A stretch of 8,782 nt of DNA from the NCBI GenBank assembly GCA_009774895.1, contig VSOO01000021.1, positions 1-8,782 on the forward strand, given 5' to 3'. Below are positions 1 through 7,267 of the stretch, one piece after another. The stretch is from Alistipes sp. Its GTDB lineage: Bacteria > Bacteroidota > Bacteroidia > Bacteroidales > Rikenellaceae. Made by a program: the position numbers and the translations under genes. Every line of letters starts with the position of its first letter. Positions within the stretch are counted from its first letter, which is position 1. Below the pieces are notes generated by a model that saw only the letters and a program-made list of their open reading frames with translations, was not told the DNA's origin and made no database searches.

Positions 1-3
1 AAA

Positions 4-10
4 CTCCTTT
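4..10 (-). promoter_or_regulatory. Possible ribosome binding site for a gene beyond the left edge
   Basis: The minus strand ends with GGAAAGGAGTTT, containing AAAGGAG at 10-4. If a start codon follows within a few bases outside the window, this is its ribosome binding site. The start codon itself cannot be seen. Confidence 0.3.
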
Positions 11-147
11 CCGGCCCGTCGCCGGCCCACGAGGACCGCAGCCGTCGCGCAGCCCAAAGGGCAGCAGCACACGAACCTCAACCCGGAACTTTCGGAAATA
101 ACAGTCGATCCGGTGCGTCCTCGGAGGCGTTCCGCGAAACCGGTAGT

Positions 148-155
148 GCAATATA
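148..155 (-). promoter_or_regulatory. Weak candidate -7 promoter box, reading leftward
   Basis: The minus strand reads TATATTGC inside the only AT-rich island of this intergenic region. It resembles TAnnTTTG but is one T short, and I see no clear TTTG at the -33 position. If real, it would drive a gene beyond the left edge with a leader of at least 140 bases. Confidence 0.25.
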
Positions 156-340
156 CTAAAAAAATCCGTAATTCACGCATACGGATCCGATCCCGCCCCG
201 ATTTCTTTCGACATTCGCACTCCGCGCGGGAAAACCGCGGCCGGATCATCGGCCGGAAGAGTCGAAGGAGCAGCTGCAACCAACCGGAAACGGCACGATC
301 CGCACGGCCGTGCCGAGCACCGGCCCCAGTCCCGAAACGC

Positions 341-380
341 CGCCGCCCCGGAAAGGAGACGAATCCTTTCCGGGGCGGCG
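341..380 (-). terminator. Probable rpoD transcription terminator (16-bp perfect stem)
   Basis: The arms at 341-356 and 365-380 are perfect inverted repeats (CGCCGCCCCGGAAAGG and its complement) around an 8-base loop. The stem begins 24 bases after the rpoD stop codon. On the minus strand it is followed by GCGTTTCGGG, which gives only a three-T run, so it is a strong stem with a weak tail. It is the best-formed hairpin in the window and ends the htrA-rpoD block. Confidence 0.6.
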
Positions 381-404
381 TTCTGCGAACCGGGGAAGCC
401 CCGA

Positions 405-1265
405 TCAGCCCAGGTACGACTTGAGCAGCTTGCTGCGCGACGAATGGCGCAGCCGGCGGATCGCCTTCTCCTTGATCTGACGCACGCGCTCGCGCGTGAG
501 GTCGAACTTCTCGCCGATCTCCTCGAGGGTCATCTCCGAGCATCCGATGCCGAAGAAGTACTTGATGATGTCGCGCTCGCGCTCGGTGAGGGTCTCCAGT
601 GCGCGGTCCACCTCCGTCGAGAGCGACTCGCTGATCAGTCCGCGGTCGGCGTTGGGCGAGTCGTGGTTCACCAGCACGTCGAGCAGCGAGTTGTCCTCGC
701 CGTCGGAGAACGGGGCGTCCACCGAGACGTGACGGCCGGCCACACGCAGCGTGTCGGTCACCTTCTCCTTGGGCAGCTCCAGCTCCGAGGCCAGCTCCTC
801 GGGCGACGGCGTGCGTTCGTGCTCCTGCTCGAAGCGGGCGAACGCCTTGTTGATCTTGTTGAGCGAACCCACCTGGTTGAGCGGCAGACGCACGATGCGC
901 GACTGCTCGGCCAACGCCTGGAGGATCGACTGACGGATCCACCACACGGCATAGGATATGAACTTGAAACCGCGGGTCTCGTCGAACTTCTCGGCCGCCT
1001 TGATCAGACCGAGGTTGCCCTCGTTGATCAGGTCGGGAAGGCTGAGTCCCTGGTTCTGGTATTGCTTGGCCACCGAGACCACGAAACGCAGGTTGGCTTT
1101 CGTGAGCTTCTCCAGCGCCTCCTGATCGCCTTTCTTGATCCGCTGGGCCAGTTCCACCTCCTCCTCCACGGTGATGAGCTCCTCCTTGCCGATCTCCTGG
1201 AGGTACTTGTCGAGCGATGCGCTCTCGCGGTTGGTAATGGATTTGGTAATTTTTAATTGACGCAT
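405..1265 (-). CDS. rpoD: Primary (housekeeping) sigma factor RpoD/SigA, Bacteroidota short form
   Basis: This is the primary sigma-70 factor, which directs core RNA polymerase to most promoters. The 286-residue product has region 1.2 (about 14-47), region 2 (about 50-121, with the -10 reading helix [10 protein letters not shown] at 105-114), region 3 (about 128-205) and region 4 (about 216-282). The -35 reading helix-turn-helix is at 245-273 ([21 protein letters not shown]). Region 1.1 and the long non-conserved insert of proteobacterial RpoD are absent, which is normal for Bacteroidota, whose primary sigma reads TTTG/TAnnTTTG promoters. The ATG at 1265 was chosen because [22 protein letters not shown] is the usual N-terminus and AAGGAG sits 6 bases before it. 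The frame stays open further upstream into htrA, but that extension has no sigma-like sequence. It lies 104 bases after htrA on the same strand and is followed by a strong inverted repeat. Confidence 0.97.
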   Translation of the reverse strand: MRQLKITKSITNRESASLDKYLQEIGKEELITVEEEVELAQRIKKGDQEALEKLTKANLRFVVSVAKQYQNQGLSLPDLINEGNLGLIKAAEKFDETRGFKFISYAVWWIRQSILQALAEQSRIVRLPLNQVGSLNKINKAFARFEQEHERTPSPEELASELELPKEKVTDTLRVAGRHVSVDAPFSDGEDNSLLDVLVNHDSPNADRGLISESLSTEVDRALETLTERERDIIKYFFGIGCSEMTLEEIGEKFDLTRERVRQIKEKAIRRLRHSSRSKLLKSYLG

Positions 1266-1271
1266 GTGTTT

Positions 1272-1277
1272 CTCCTT
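1272..1277 (-). promoter_or_regulatory. Shine-Dalgarno site of rpoD
   Basis: The minus strand reads AAGGAG, 6 bases before the rpoD ATG. It fixes the start codon. Canonical Shine-Dalgarno sites are uncommon in Bacteroidota, where AT-rich leaders are the rule, so this one stands out. None of the other four starts in the window has an equally good site. Confidence 0.7.
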
Positions 1278-1295
1278 ATATTGTTGTTCTGTGTA

Positions 1296-1366
1296 GCGGG
1301 CGGATCGCCGCCGAAGCGGCGCACGGAACCCTCGCGGCGCACCCACGGCAGCGATCCGCCGCCCGC
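1296..1366 (-). other. Structured spacer between htrA and rpoD
   Basis: The gap between the htrA stop and the rpoD start can fold almost end to end. The outer arms are 1351-1366 and 1296-1308 (GCGGGCGGATCGC on the plus strand); they pair over 13 bp with a 3-base bulge. Inside, or competing with the outer stem, is a 5-bp stem capped by a TTCG tetraloop on the minus strand (GCCGC-TTCG-GCGGC, 1307-1320). No T-run follows, so this is not a standard intrinsic terminator. It could be an attenuator, an RNA-processing or stability site, or the end of the htrA message. I see no TAnnTTTG box in this gap, so rpoD may be read from htrA or from a promoter within it. Confidence 0.4.
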
Positions 1367-1369
1367 AGG

Positions 1370-2836
1370 CTACTCGACCAGCACGTAGCTCGCCGCACGG
1401 CCGTCGGGATATACGCCGTCGATCGATCCCACCTTGCCCGTGAGCCGCTGCAACTCCTGCAACGTGCGCACCGGACGGTCGTTGATGTGGGTGATGACGA
1501 ATCCCTTGCGTACGCGAGCCCGGGCCAGCAGGCCGCCCTGACGGACGGAGGTCACCTGCACGCCGCCCCGGATTTCGAGTTCGCGGCACAGGGCGGCTCC
1601 GGCCTCGGCGAAGCGGCCGCCGAGCGTCTCCGCCACATCGGTGTCCTCCTTGGCCAGCAGTTCCGTTTTTCCAGCCTTATTACGCAGGACGACCTCGATT
1701 TGTTTCACCGACGCGCCTCTTTTTACCGACAATTTCACCCGATCGTTGGGTCGGTGCTTCGCGATCTGCTCCTGGAGCGTCGAGGGAGCGTCTATATTCA
1801 CGCCGTCGATGGCCGCGATCACGTCGCCCTTGCGCACGCCCGCCTCCGAGGCGGCACCGCCCTCCTCGACCGAAGCCACATAGACGCCGCCCAGCGCATC
1901 GACGCCCAGGGCCTCGCCCTCCTCGTCGAGGAACTGCTGGTCGATGAAGCGGTAACGCACCCCCAGCAGCGCGCGCTGCACCACGCCGTACTCCTTCAGA
2001 TCGACCACGACCTTGCGCACGATCGACTCGGGTATGGCGAACGAGTAGCCGATGTAGCTGCCCGTCTGCGACTTGATCAGGGTGTTGATGCCCACCAGCT
2101 CGCCGTGCGTATTGACCAGCGCGCCGCCCGAGTTGCCGGGATTTACCGCCGCGTCGGTCTGGATGAACGACTCGATGCTGAACTCGTCGGGTATGGCCCG
2201 CAGCTGCCGGGCCTTGGCGCTCACGATGCCCGCCTTGATGGTCGATTGCAGGTCGAAGGGCGACCCGATCGCCAGCACCCACTCGCCCAAGCGCAGCGCG
2301 TCGGACGAACCGAACGGCAGCGTGGGCAGGTCCGCGGCCTCGATCTTGATGAGGGCCACGTCCGTGGCGGGGTCGGTGCCCACCGTGCGGGCGTCGAACA
2401 CGCGGCCGTCGTTGAGCTTCACGCGCAGCTTGGTGGCCTGATCCACCACGTGGTTGTTGGTCACGATGTAACCGTCCTCCGAAATGACGACGCCCGAGCC
2501 GCCGCCGCGACGTTCGCGGATGTCCGGACGTCCGCCACCGCCCTGGGGGATGCCGAAGAATTCGAGGAACGGATCGTAGCTGCGGCGCATCTCCACTTCC
2601 TGCACCACCTCGATGTTCACCACGGCCTTCACGGCGTTCTCGGCCGCATAGGTCAGGTCGGGATAGCGGTCCGCCTCGTAGGCGGTGAACTGCGTGCCGA
2701 GTCCCGGCGTGCGCACCACTTCGCGCTCGACATACTCCACGCCGTGCTCCCGCATGCTGACCACACCCCAGGCCGTAGCGCCTCCGGCCGCGGCGGCCGC
2801 GGCGACGATGCCTGCATACACAAATACCTTTTTCAT
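1370..2836 (-). CDS. Envelope serine endoprotease, HtrA/DegP/DegQ family (Do-like)
   Basis: This is a trypsin-like quality-control protease that degrades or chaperones misfolded envelope proteins. The 488-residue protein starts with a short basic end and a hydrophobic Ala/Gly-rich segment (about 4-26), a signal peptide or membrane anchor with no lipobox. The protease domain spans about 60-280 with a full catalytic triad: His129 in TNNHVVD, Asp159 in TDVALIKI and Ser236 in GNSGGAL. PDZ1 lies at about 286-385, with [24 protein letters not shown] matching the usual ligand-loop and GDVI pattern. A second, more divergent PDZ covers about 405-488 ([15 protein letters not shown]). Two PDZ domains and the length fit DegP/DegQ rather than single-PDZ DegS, but the exact orthologue is not decided here. 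The ATG at 2836 (MKKVF) directly precedes the hydrophobic segment. It is upstream of rpoD on the same strand. Confidence 0.95.
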   Translation of the reverse strand: MKKVFVYAGIVAAAAAAGGATAWGVVSMREHGVEYVEREVVRTPGLGTQFTAYEADRYPDLTYAAENAVKAVVNIEVVQEVEMRRSYDPFLEFFGIPQGGGGRPDIRERRGGGSGVVISEDGYIVTNNHVVDQATKLRVKLNDGRVFDARTVGTDPATDVALIKIEAADLPTLPFGSSDALRLGEWVLAIGSPFDLQSTIKAGIVSAKARQLRAIPDEFSIESFIQTDAAVNPGNSGGALVNTHGELVGINTLIKSQTGSYIGYSFAIPESIVRKVVVDLKEYGVVQRALLGVRYRFIDQQFLDEEGEALGVDALGGVYVASVEEGGAASEAGVRKGDVIAAIDGVNIDAPSTLQEQIAKHRPNDRVKLSVKRGASVKQIEVVLRNKAGKTELLAKEDTDVAETLGGRFAEAGAALCRELEIRGGVQVTSVRQGGLLARARVRKGFVITHINDRPVRTLQELQRLTGKVGSIDGVYPDGRAASYVLVE

Positions 2837-3278
2837 AATTTTACGATGTTTTGGTTACTCAGCGACGAATTTTCCCATAGGCTCCGCTTTTTCGGTTCGA
2901 GACATTAACGCGGTTCGGCGGGCGATTAGTATGTTTCCGGCACCGAATTGCGGAAATCGGGCCCGGCGCACGCATCCCCCGCCACGAGAGGCCCCATCGC
3001 GCAGCAGCCGGACGACGGGAGCGCACGCGGAACAGGCTGCGGAACGGCGGGGGGGGGGCAGATCATGAAACGGTACGGAGCAGTATACGGAACGGACAAC
3101 CGAACTGCGCGGAACAGGTTGAGGGACATCGTGCAACAAAGCTGCGGAAGGAACTGACGGACGGCGGGGAGCCAGGACGCAGGACGAACAGCCGAACAGC
3201 GTACAACAGGGCTTCGGGACAGACTGCCGAATGGCGCGGAGCAGGCACCGAAACGGCCGAAAACTCCGGCCCGCGGGC
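2837..3278. other. Long spacer between metK and htrA with no supported gene
   Basis: The frames open here are rich in Arg, Pro, Ser and Cys, run out of phase into metK, and resemble no family I know. The spacer contains degenerate repeats (11-base copies at 3026-3036, 3108-3118 and 3235-3245), a run of ten G on the plus strand at 3049-3058, and a short AT-rich leader just before htrA (2837-2860). I found no clear TAnnTTTG promoter for htrA, so its promoter may be unusual or read by an alternative sigma factor. Confidence 0.5.
3026..3245. repeat. Degenerate dispersed direct repeats around CGCGGAACAGG
   Basis: CGCGGAACAGG occurs exactly at 3026-3036 and 3108-3118, and with one change (CGCGGAGCAGG) at 3235-3245. 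Shorter variants such as TGCGGAACGG, ACGGAACGG and CCGAACAG fill the space between them, so on the minus strand the tract reads as many CTGTTCnG-like words. The spacing is irregular (82 and 127 bases), which argues against a CRISPR or a regular tandem array. Confidence 0.5.

Positions 3279-3279
<1 letters not shown>
3255..3279 (-). terminator. Weak candidate metK terminator
   Basis: The palindrome GGCCCGCGGGCC (3268-3279) touches the metK stop codon. An alternative 5-bp stem pairs 3267-3271 with 3255-3259 around a loop containing TTTT on the minus strand, and is followed by GTTTCGG. Either hairpin could end the transcript, but the stems are short and there is no real T-tract. Confidence 0.3.
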
Positions 3280-4574
<1,295 letters not shown>

Positions 4575-4625
4575 TTTACATTTAGTATTGAGGTTAAACG
4601 TAACGGGAAAGGGATTGGCTGTTGG

Positions 4626-4659
4626 AATAAAAAACGTGCTGTTTTAGCGATTTTTTATT
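4626..4659 (-). promoter_or_regulatory. Alternative hairpin overlapping the aptamer (candidate expression platform)
   Basis: The arms AATAAAAAA and TTTTTTATT (plus strand 4626-4634 and 4651-4659) are perfect 9-base inverted repeats, and an inner GCT/AGC pairing (4638-4640 with 4646-4648) extends the hairpin. It uses the GCTAAAACAG tail that the aptamer pseudoknot needs, plus one P1 base, so the two folds exclude each other. On the minus strand the 3' arm is TTTTTTATT, giving a T-rich end. The stem is AT-rich and therefore weak. Confidence 0.45.
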
Positions 4660-4690
4660 GTGGTTGCAATCAGTCAAATCTTTCCACACT
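4636..4690 (-). promoter_or_regulatory. SAM-II riboswitch aptamer in the metK leader
   Basis: On the minus strand P1 pairs TGTGG (4688-4684) with CCACA (4663-4659), 5 bp. The P1 loop reads GATTTGACTGATTGCAA, and the 3' tail is A-rich and ends GCTAAAACAG (4648-4639). CTG in the loop (4673-4671) can pair with CAG at the tail end (4641-4639), closing the H-type pseudoknot. GATTT, ATTGCA, the A-rich linker and GCTAAA are the conserved words of SAM-II (metA/'SAM-alpha') aptamers, known from alphaproteobacteria and some Bacteroidota. The position, about 60 bases before the SAM synthetase start and just after a promoter, fits feedback by SAM. The match is from memory of the consensus, not a covariance-model score. 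Confidence 0.85.
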
Positions 4691-4712
4691 CCCCGCGCAT
4701 TCCGTCGCGGGG
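4691..4712 (-). promoter_or_regulatory. Hairpin at the 5' end of the metK transcript
   Basis: CCCCGCG (4691-4697) and CGCGGGG (4706-4712) form a perfect 7-bp stem with an 8-base loop. It lies between the promoter and the aptamer, within a base or two of the expected transcript start. It could protect the 5' end or insulate the riboswitch; part of the 5' arm may be lost, depending on the exact start site. Confidence 0.5.
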
Positions 4713-4715
4713 ATG

Positions 4716-4747
4716 CAAAGATACGACATCCGGACGGAAAATAAAAA
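4716..4747 (-). promoter_or_regulatory. Bacteroidota-type promoter of metK
   Basis: The minus strand reads TATCTTTG at 4723-4716, an exact TAnnTTTG -7 box. A T-rich stretch TTTTTATTTT lies at 4747-4738; its TTTTT at 4747-4743 is 19 bases upstream of the -7 box, the right distance for the -33 element, although it is not an exact TTTG. The predicted start of transcription is near 4711-4708, giving a leader of about 135 bases that contains the whole riboswitch. Confidence 0.8.
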
Positions 4748-4836
4748 TCCGAAGGCCGTTTTTTGCACGCAAGCCCCGCAGTGCACGGACACCCATGCCG
4801 TTACGGACCGCCTGCTCCGGCAGCGGGAAGTACCGC

Positions 4837-4854
4837 GCCGCGCGGACCGCAGCC
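4837..4854 (+). repeat. 18-base direct repeat, copy 1
   Basis: GCCGCGCGGACCGCAGCC occurs here and again, identical, at 4945-4962. The 11-base core GGACCGCAGCC also occurs at 33-43. Its function is unknown. Confidence 0.7.
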
Positions 4855-4944
4855 AACCACCACGCCAAACCGCCTGCATGCCTCCGGCAATCCTTTCCGA
4901 CGACACGCAGCACCACTATCCCGGGGTGCTGCGGCTCCGAAAGA

Positions 4945-4962
4945 GCCGCGCGGACCGCAGCC
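4945..4962 (+). repeat. 18-base direct repeat, copy 2
   Basis: This copy is identical to 4837-4854, 108 bases away. It overlaps the 3' arm of a 7-bp hairpin (4931-4949) and the 5' edge of another (4961-4976), so it sits in a more structured setting than copy 1. Confidence 0.7.
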
Positions 4963-5116
4963 TCCGGCGGCGGAGGTCCGCCACTCGATCCGCTGCGTCG
5001 ACACTCCTCCGCAGGCCGCGGCCCGCATCGCAGACACAACGGAACAGACAAAACCTTCCTCAACCCTCCCGAAAACAAACAATGGCCCGCTCCACCAAAA
5101 CCGCTGAAACCACAGA

Positions 5117-5158
5117 GCGCCCCGCCGCATGCCGCCGAAGCGGATGCGGCCGGGGCGC
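5117..5158 (-). terminator. Probable tkt terminator with TTCG tetraloop
   Basis: The arms at 5117-5130 and 5144-5158 pair over 14 bp with a single bulged base. They enclose a second stem, CCGC-TTCG-GCGG on the minus strand (5143-5132), capped by the very stable TTCG tetraloop. It starts 25 bases after the tkt stop. The downstream minus strand (TCTGTGGTTTCAGCGGTTTTGG) has only short T-runs, so this is a strong stem with a poor T-tract, like the one after rpoD. Confidence 0.6.
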
Positions 5159-5183
5159 CCCGAAACGTATCTCTTCCGAAAGA

Positions 5184-7217
5184 TTACTTGCCCAGCAGGG
5201 CGAGCACCTCCGAGCAGACGGTCTGTCCGTTGTAGCCGAACTTCTCGTCGAGCACCTTGTAGGGTGCCGAATAGCCGAAGTGGTCGAGACCGTGGATCAT
5301 GCCGTTCTCGCCCACGAGTCCCTGGAGGGTCACCGGCAGCCCCGAGGTCATGCCGTAGCGCACGATGCCCTGGGGCAGCACGCTCTCCTGGTACGACTTG
5401 GGCTGGTCGCGGAACAGACCCTCGCTCGGCACGCTCACGATGCGGACGTTCACGCCCTCCTTCGCCAGCAGCTCGGCACCCTCGACGAGTGTCGAGACCT
5501 CCGAACCCGAGGCAACCATCACCACGGCCGGCTTGGCCGAATCGACCACCACGTAGGCGCCCTTCTCGGCCTGCATGGCCTCCTCGCGGCGGCTGCGGCC
5601 CAGCGAGGGCAGGTTCTTGATGTTCTGACGCGAGAGCACGAGCGCCACGGGACGATGCTCCTCCAGCGCCATTTTCCATGCGGCCACCGTCTCCTCGGCG
5701 TCGGCCGGACGCAGCACGAGCATCGAACGCTCGCCGCGGTGGTTGCGCAGGTGCTCCATCAGACGGATCTGCGCCTCGTGCTCCACGGGCTGGTGCGTCG
5801 GACCGTCCTCGCCCACGCGGAACGAGTCGTGCGACCAGACGTAGATCACGTGCAGGTGCATGAGCGCCGACAGACGCACGGCGGGCTTCATGTAGTCCGA
5901 GAAGACGAAGAACGTGCCGCAGGCGGGGATGACGCCGCCGTGCAGCGCCATGCCGTTCATCACGCAGGCCATCGTCAGCTCCGACACGCCGGCCTGGAAG
6001 AAGCGGCCCGTGAAGTCGCCCTTCGCGAACGCCTTGGTCTTCTTGAGGAAGCCGTCGGTCTTGTCCGAATTCGACAGGTCGGCCGAAGCCACGATCATGT
6101 TCTCCACCTTCTCGGCATAGAGCCCCAGCATCGCGGCCGAAGCGGCGCGCGTGGCCACGTCGGCCTTCATCTCCACGGTCTTGTAGTCGATTTCCGGCAG
6201 TTCGCCCGAGAGGAATCGGTCGAGTTTGCGCGCCAGGTCGCGGTTGGCCGTGCGCCAGCTCTTCTCCACTCCGGCCTGCGCATCGCTCCACGCCTCCAGC
6301 TCCGTACGGCGCTGCGCGAAGAGCTGCTGCACGTCGTCGAAGATCGCGAACGGGTTCTCGGGATCGCCGCCCAGGTTGCGGATCGTGGCGGCCACGTCGG
6401 CACCCGCCGCGCTGAGCGGCTGTCCGTGGGTCGAAACCTGATCCTCGAAACTGCCGCCGTCGGCCGTGCGGGCGCCCTTGCCCATGACCGTACGGCCGAT
6501 GATGAGCGTCGGACGCTCCGTCTCGGCATGGGCCGTACGGAGCGCGTCGCGCAGCGCGTCGAAGTCGTGGCCGTCCACCGACAGCACGTTCCAGCCCCAC
6601 GAGCGGTATTTCATCGCCACATCCTCCGTGTCCACCTCATCGACCTTGGTCGAGAGCTGCACGTTGTTGGCGTCGTAATACATGATGAAGTTCGCCAGTC
6701 CGAGGTGTCCGGCGATGCGGCCCACGCCCTGCGAGATCTCCTCCTCGACGCCGCCGTCCGAAATGTAGGCATAGGTCTTGTGCGCCATCCACTCGCCGAA
6801 GCGCGCCGCCATGAAGCGCTCGGCGATCGCGGCGCCCAGCGCCATGGCGTGACCCTGGCCCAGCGGACCCGAGGTGTTCTCCACGCCGCGCAGCACGTCC
6901 GCCTCGGGATGACCCGGCGTCACGCTGCCCCACTGGCGCAACGACTTGAGGTCGTCGAGCGAGTAGTTTCCGGCCAGTGCCAGCACCGAGTAGAGCATCG
7001 GCGACATGTGGCCCGGATCGAGGAACAGACGGTCGCGGAAGGGGTAGTCCATCCGCCGCGGATCGTAGCGCAGGAATTCCGCATAGAGCAGAGCGATGAA
7101 GTCGGCACCGCCCATCGCGCCGCCCGGGTGGCCCGATTTCGATTTCTCGACCATGGCCGCCGCGAGGATGCGGATGTTGTCGGCTGCACGCAACAGTGAA
7201 GGATTGTTAGTAGACAT
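5184..7217 (-). CDS. tkt: Transketolase
   Basis: Transketolase moves two-carbon ketol units between sugar phosphates in the non-oxidative pentose phosphate pathway, using thiamine diphosphate and a divalent metal. The 677-residue product has the three usual domains. The N-terminal diphosphate-binding domain (about 1-330) has SGHPGG at 28-33, GPLGQG at 117-122 and the cofactor motif SDGG with its Asn about 30 residues later (D154 to N184). The pyrimidine-binding domain (about 350-520) has GVSELTM with the catalytic Glu at 413, and HDSFRVGEDGPTHQPVE at 463-479. The C-terminal domain (about 545-677) has VVMVASGSEV. The start MSTNNPSLLRAADNIR at 7217 is preferred; an in-frame start at 7259 would add 14 residues of leader-like sequence unrelated to the family. 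It follows clpX by 50 bases and may be co-transcribed with it or use its own weak promoter. Confidence 0.97.
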   Translation of the reverse strand: MSTNNPSLLRAADNIRILAAAMVEKSKSGHPGGAMGGADFIALLYAEFLRYDPRRMDYPFRDRLFLDPGHMSPMLYSVLALAGNYSLDDLKSLRQWGSVTPGHPEADVLRGVENTSGPLGQGHAMALGAAIAERFMAARFGEWMAHKTYAYISDGGVEEEISQGVGRIAGHLGLANFIMYYDANNVQLSTKVDEVDTEDVAMKYRSWGWNVLSVDGHDFDALRDALRTAHAETERPTLIIGRTVMGKGARTADGGSFEDQVSTHGQPLSAAGADVAATIRNLGGDPENPFAIFDDVQQLFAQRRTELEAWSDAQAGVEKSWRTANRDLARKLDRFLSGELPEIDYKTVEMKADVATRAASAAMLGLYAEKVENMIVASADLSNSDKTDGFLKKTKAFAKGDFTGRFFQAGVSELTMACVMNGMALHGGVIPACGTFFVFSDYMKPAVRLSALMHLHVIYVWSHDSFRVGEDGPTHQPVEHEAQIRLMEHLRNHRGERSMLVLRPADAEETVAAWKMALEEHRPVALVLSRQNIKNLPSLGRSRREEAMQAEKGAYVVVDSAKPAVVMVASGSEVSTLVEGAELLAKEGVNVRIVSVPSEGLFRDQPKSYQESVLPQGIVRYGMTSGLPVTLQGLVGENGMIHGLDHFGYSAPYKVLDEKFGYNGQTVCSEVLALLGK

Positions 7218-7246
7218 ATTGTGGTTGAATGTTTGTTTTCGCATGA

Positions 7247-7254
7247 CGAAGATA
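7247..7254 (-). promoter_or_regulatory. Candidate -7 box for tkt
   Basis: The minus strand reads TATCTTCG, one mismatch from TAnnTTTG, 29 bases before the chosen tkt start. No clear -33 TTTG is seen at the right distance, which would fall inside the end of clpX. If used, it gives a leader of about 25 bases, and it supports the start at 7217 rather than 7259. Confidence 0.4.
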
Positions 7255-7267
7255 ATCATTTATCCCC

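Larger units (their letters stand above)
1..340. other. Non-coding region downstream of rpoD
   Basis: I see no convincing gene here. The plus-strand open frame at 113-424 encodes an Arg/Pro/Ser-rich string with no family resemblance and crosses the rpoD terminator. The stretch holds several short inverted repeats: CGGCCG arms at 238-243 and 250-255, CGGCAC/GTGCCG at 291-296 and 310-315, and the palindrome GCACGGCCGTGC at 302-313. An AT-rich island at 147-175 gives TATATTGC on the minus strand (148-155), which resembles the phylum -7 box with one T missing. This region is probably the promoter and leader of the next minus-strand gene, which lies outside the window. Confidence 0.5.
4748..5116. 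other. Spacer between tkt terminator and metK promoter, no supported gene
   Basis: Several frames are open on both strands, but their translations are Ala/Arg/Pro-rich, match no family and are not conserved in style with the neighbouring genes. The stretch contains a perfect 18-base direct repeat (4837-4854 and 4945-4962), a 7-bp hairpin GCGGCTC-CGAAA-GAGCCGC at 4931-4949 touching the second copy, and a 6-bp hairpin CCTCCG-GCGG-CGGAGG at 4961-4976. I see no promoter other than the metK one at its low-coordinate end. Confidence 0.5.

Noticed and set aside
1266..1589. N-terminal extension of RpoD upstream of 1265
   Set aside because: The frame is open into the htrA 3' end, but the extra residues are Arg/Gly-rich and not sigma region 1.1. 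The ATG at 1265 has a good ribosome binding site and the standard N-terminus.
1487..2908. A 473-codon open frame on the plus strand
   Set aside because: It is antisense to htrA, whose protein is unmistakable. The composition is typical of a shadow frame, with no recognisable domain.
3026..3245. Repeats considered as a CRISPR array
   Set aside because: The repeat is only 11 bases, the spacing is irregular (82 and 127 bases) and there are no cas genes nearby.
4743..4767. AAAAA/TTTTT flanks (4743-4747 and 4759-4764) as a terminator upstream of metK
   Set aside because: The inner bases do not form a stable GC stem, and the T-stretch is better explained as the -33 part of the metK promoter.
4660..5235. 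Frames on both strands in the tkt-metK spacer
   Set aside because: They overlap the riboswitch, the tkt terminator or both, and the translations have no domain or signal I recognise.
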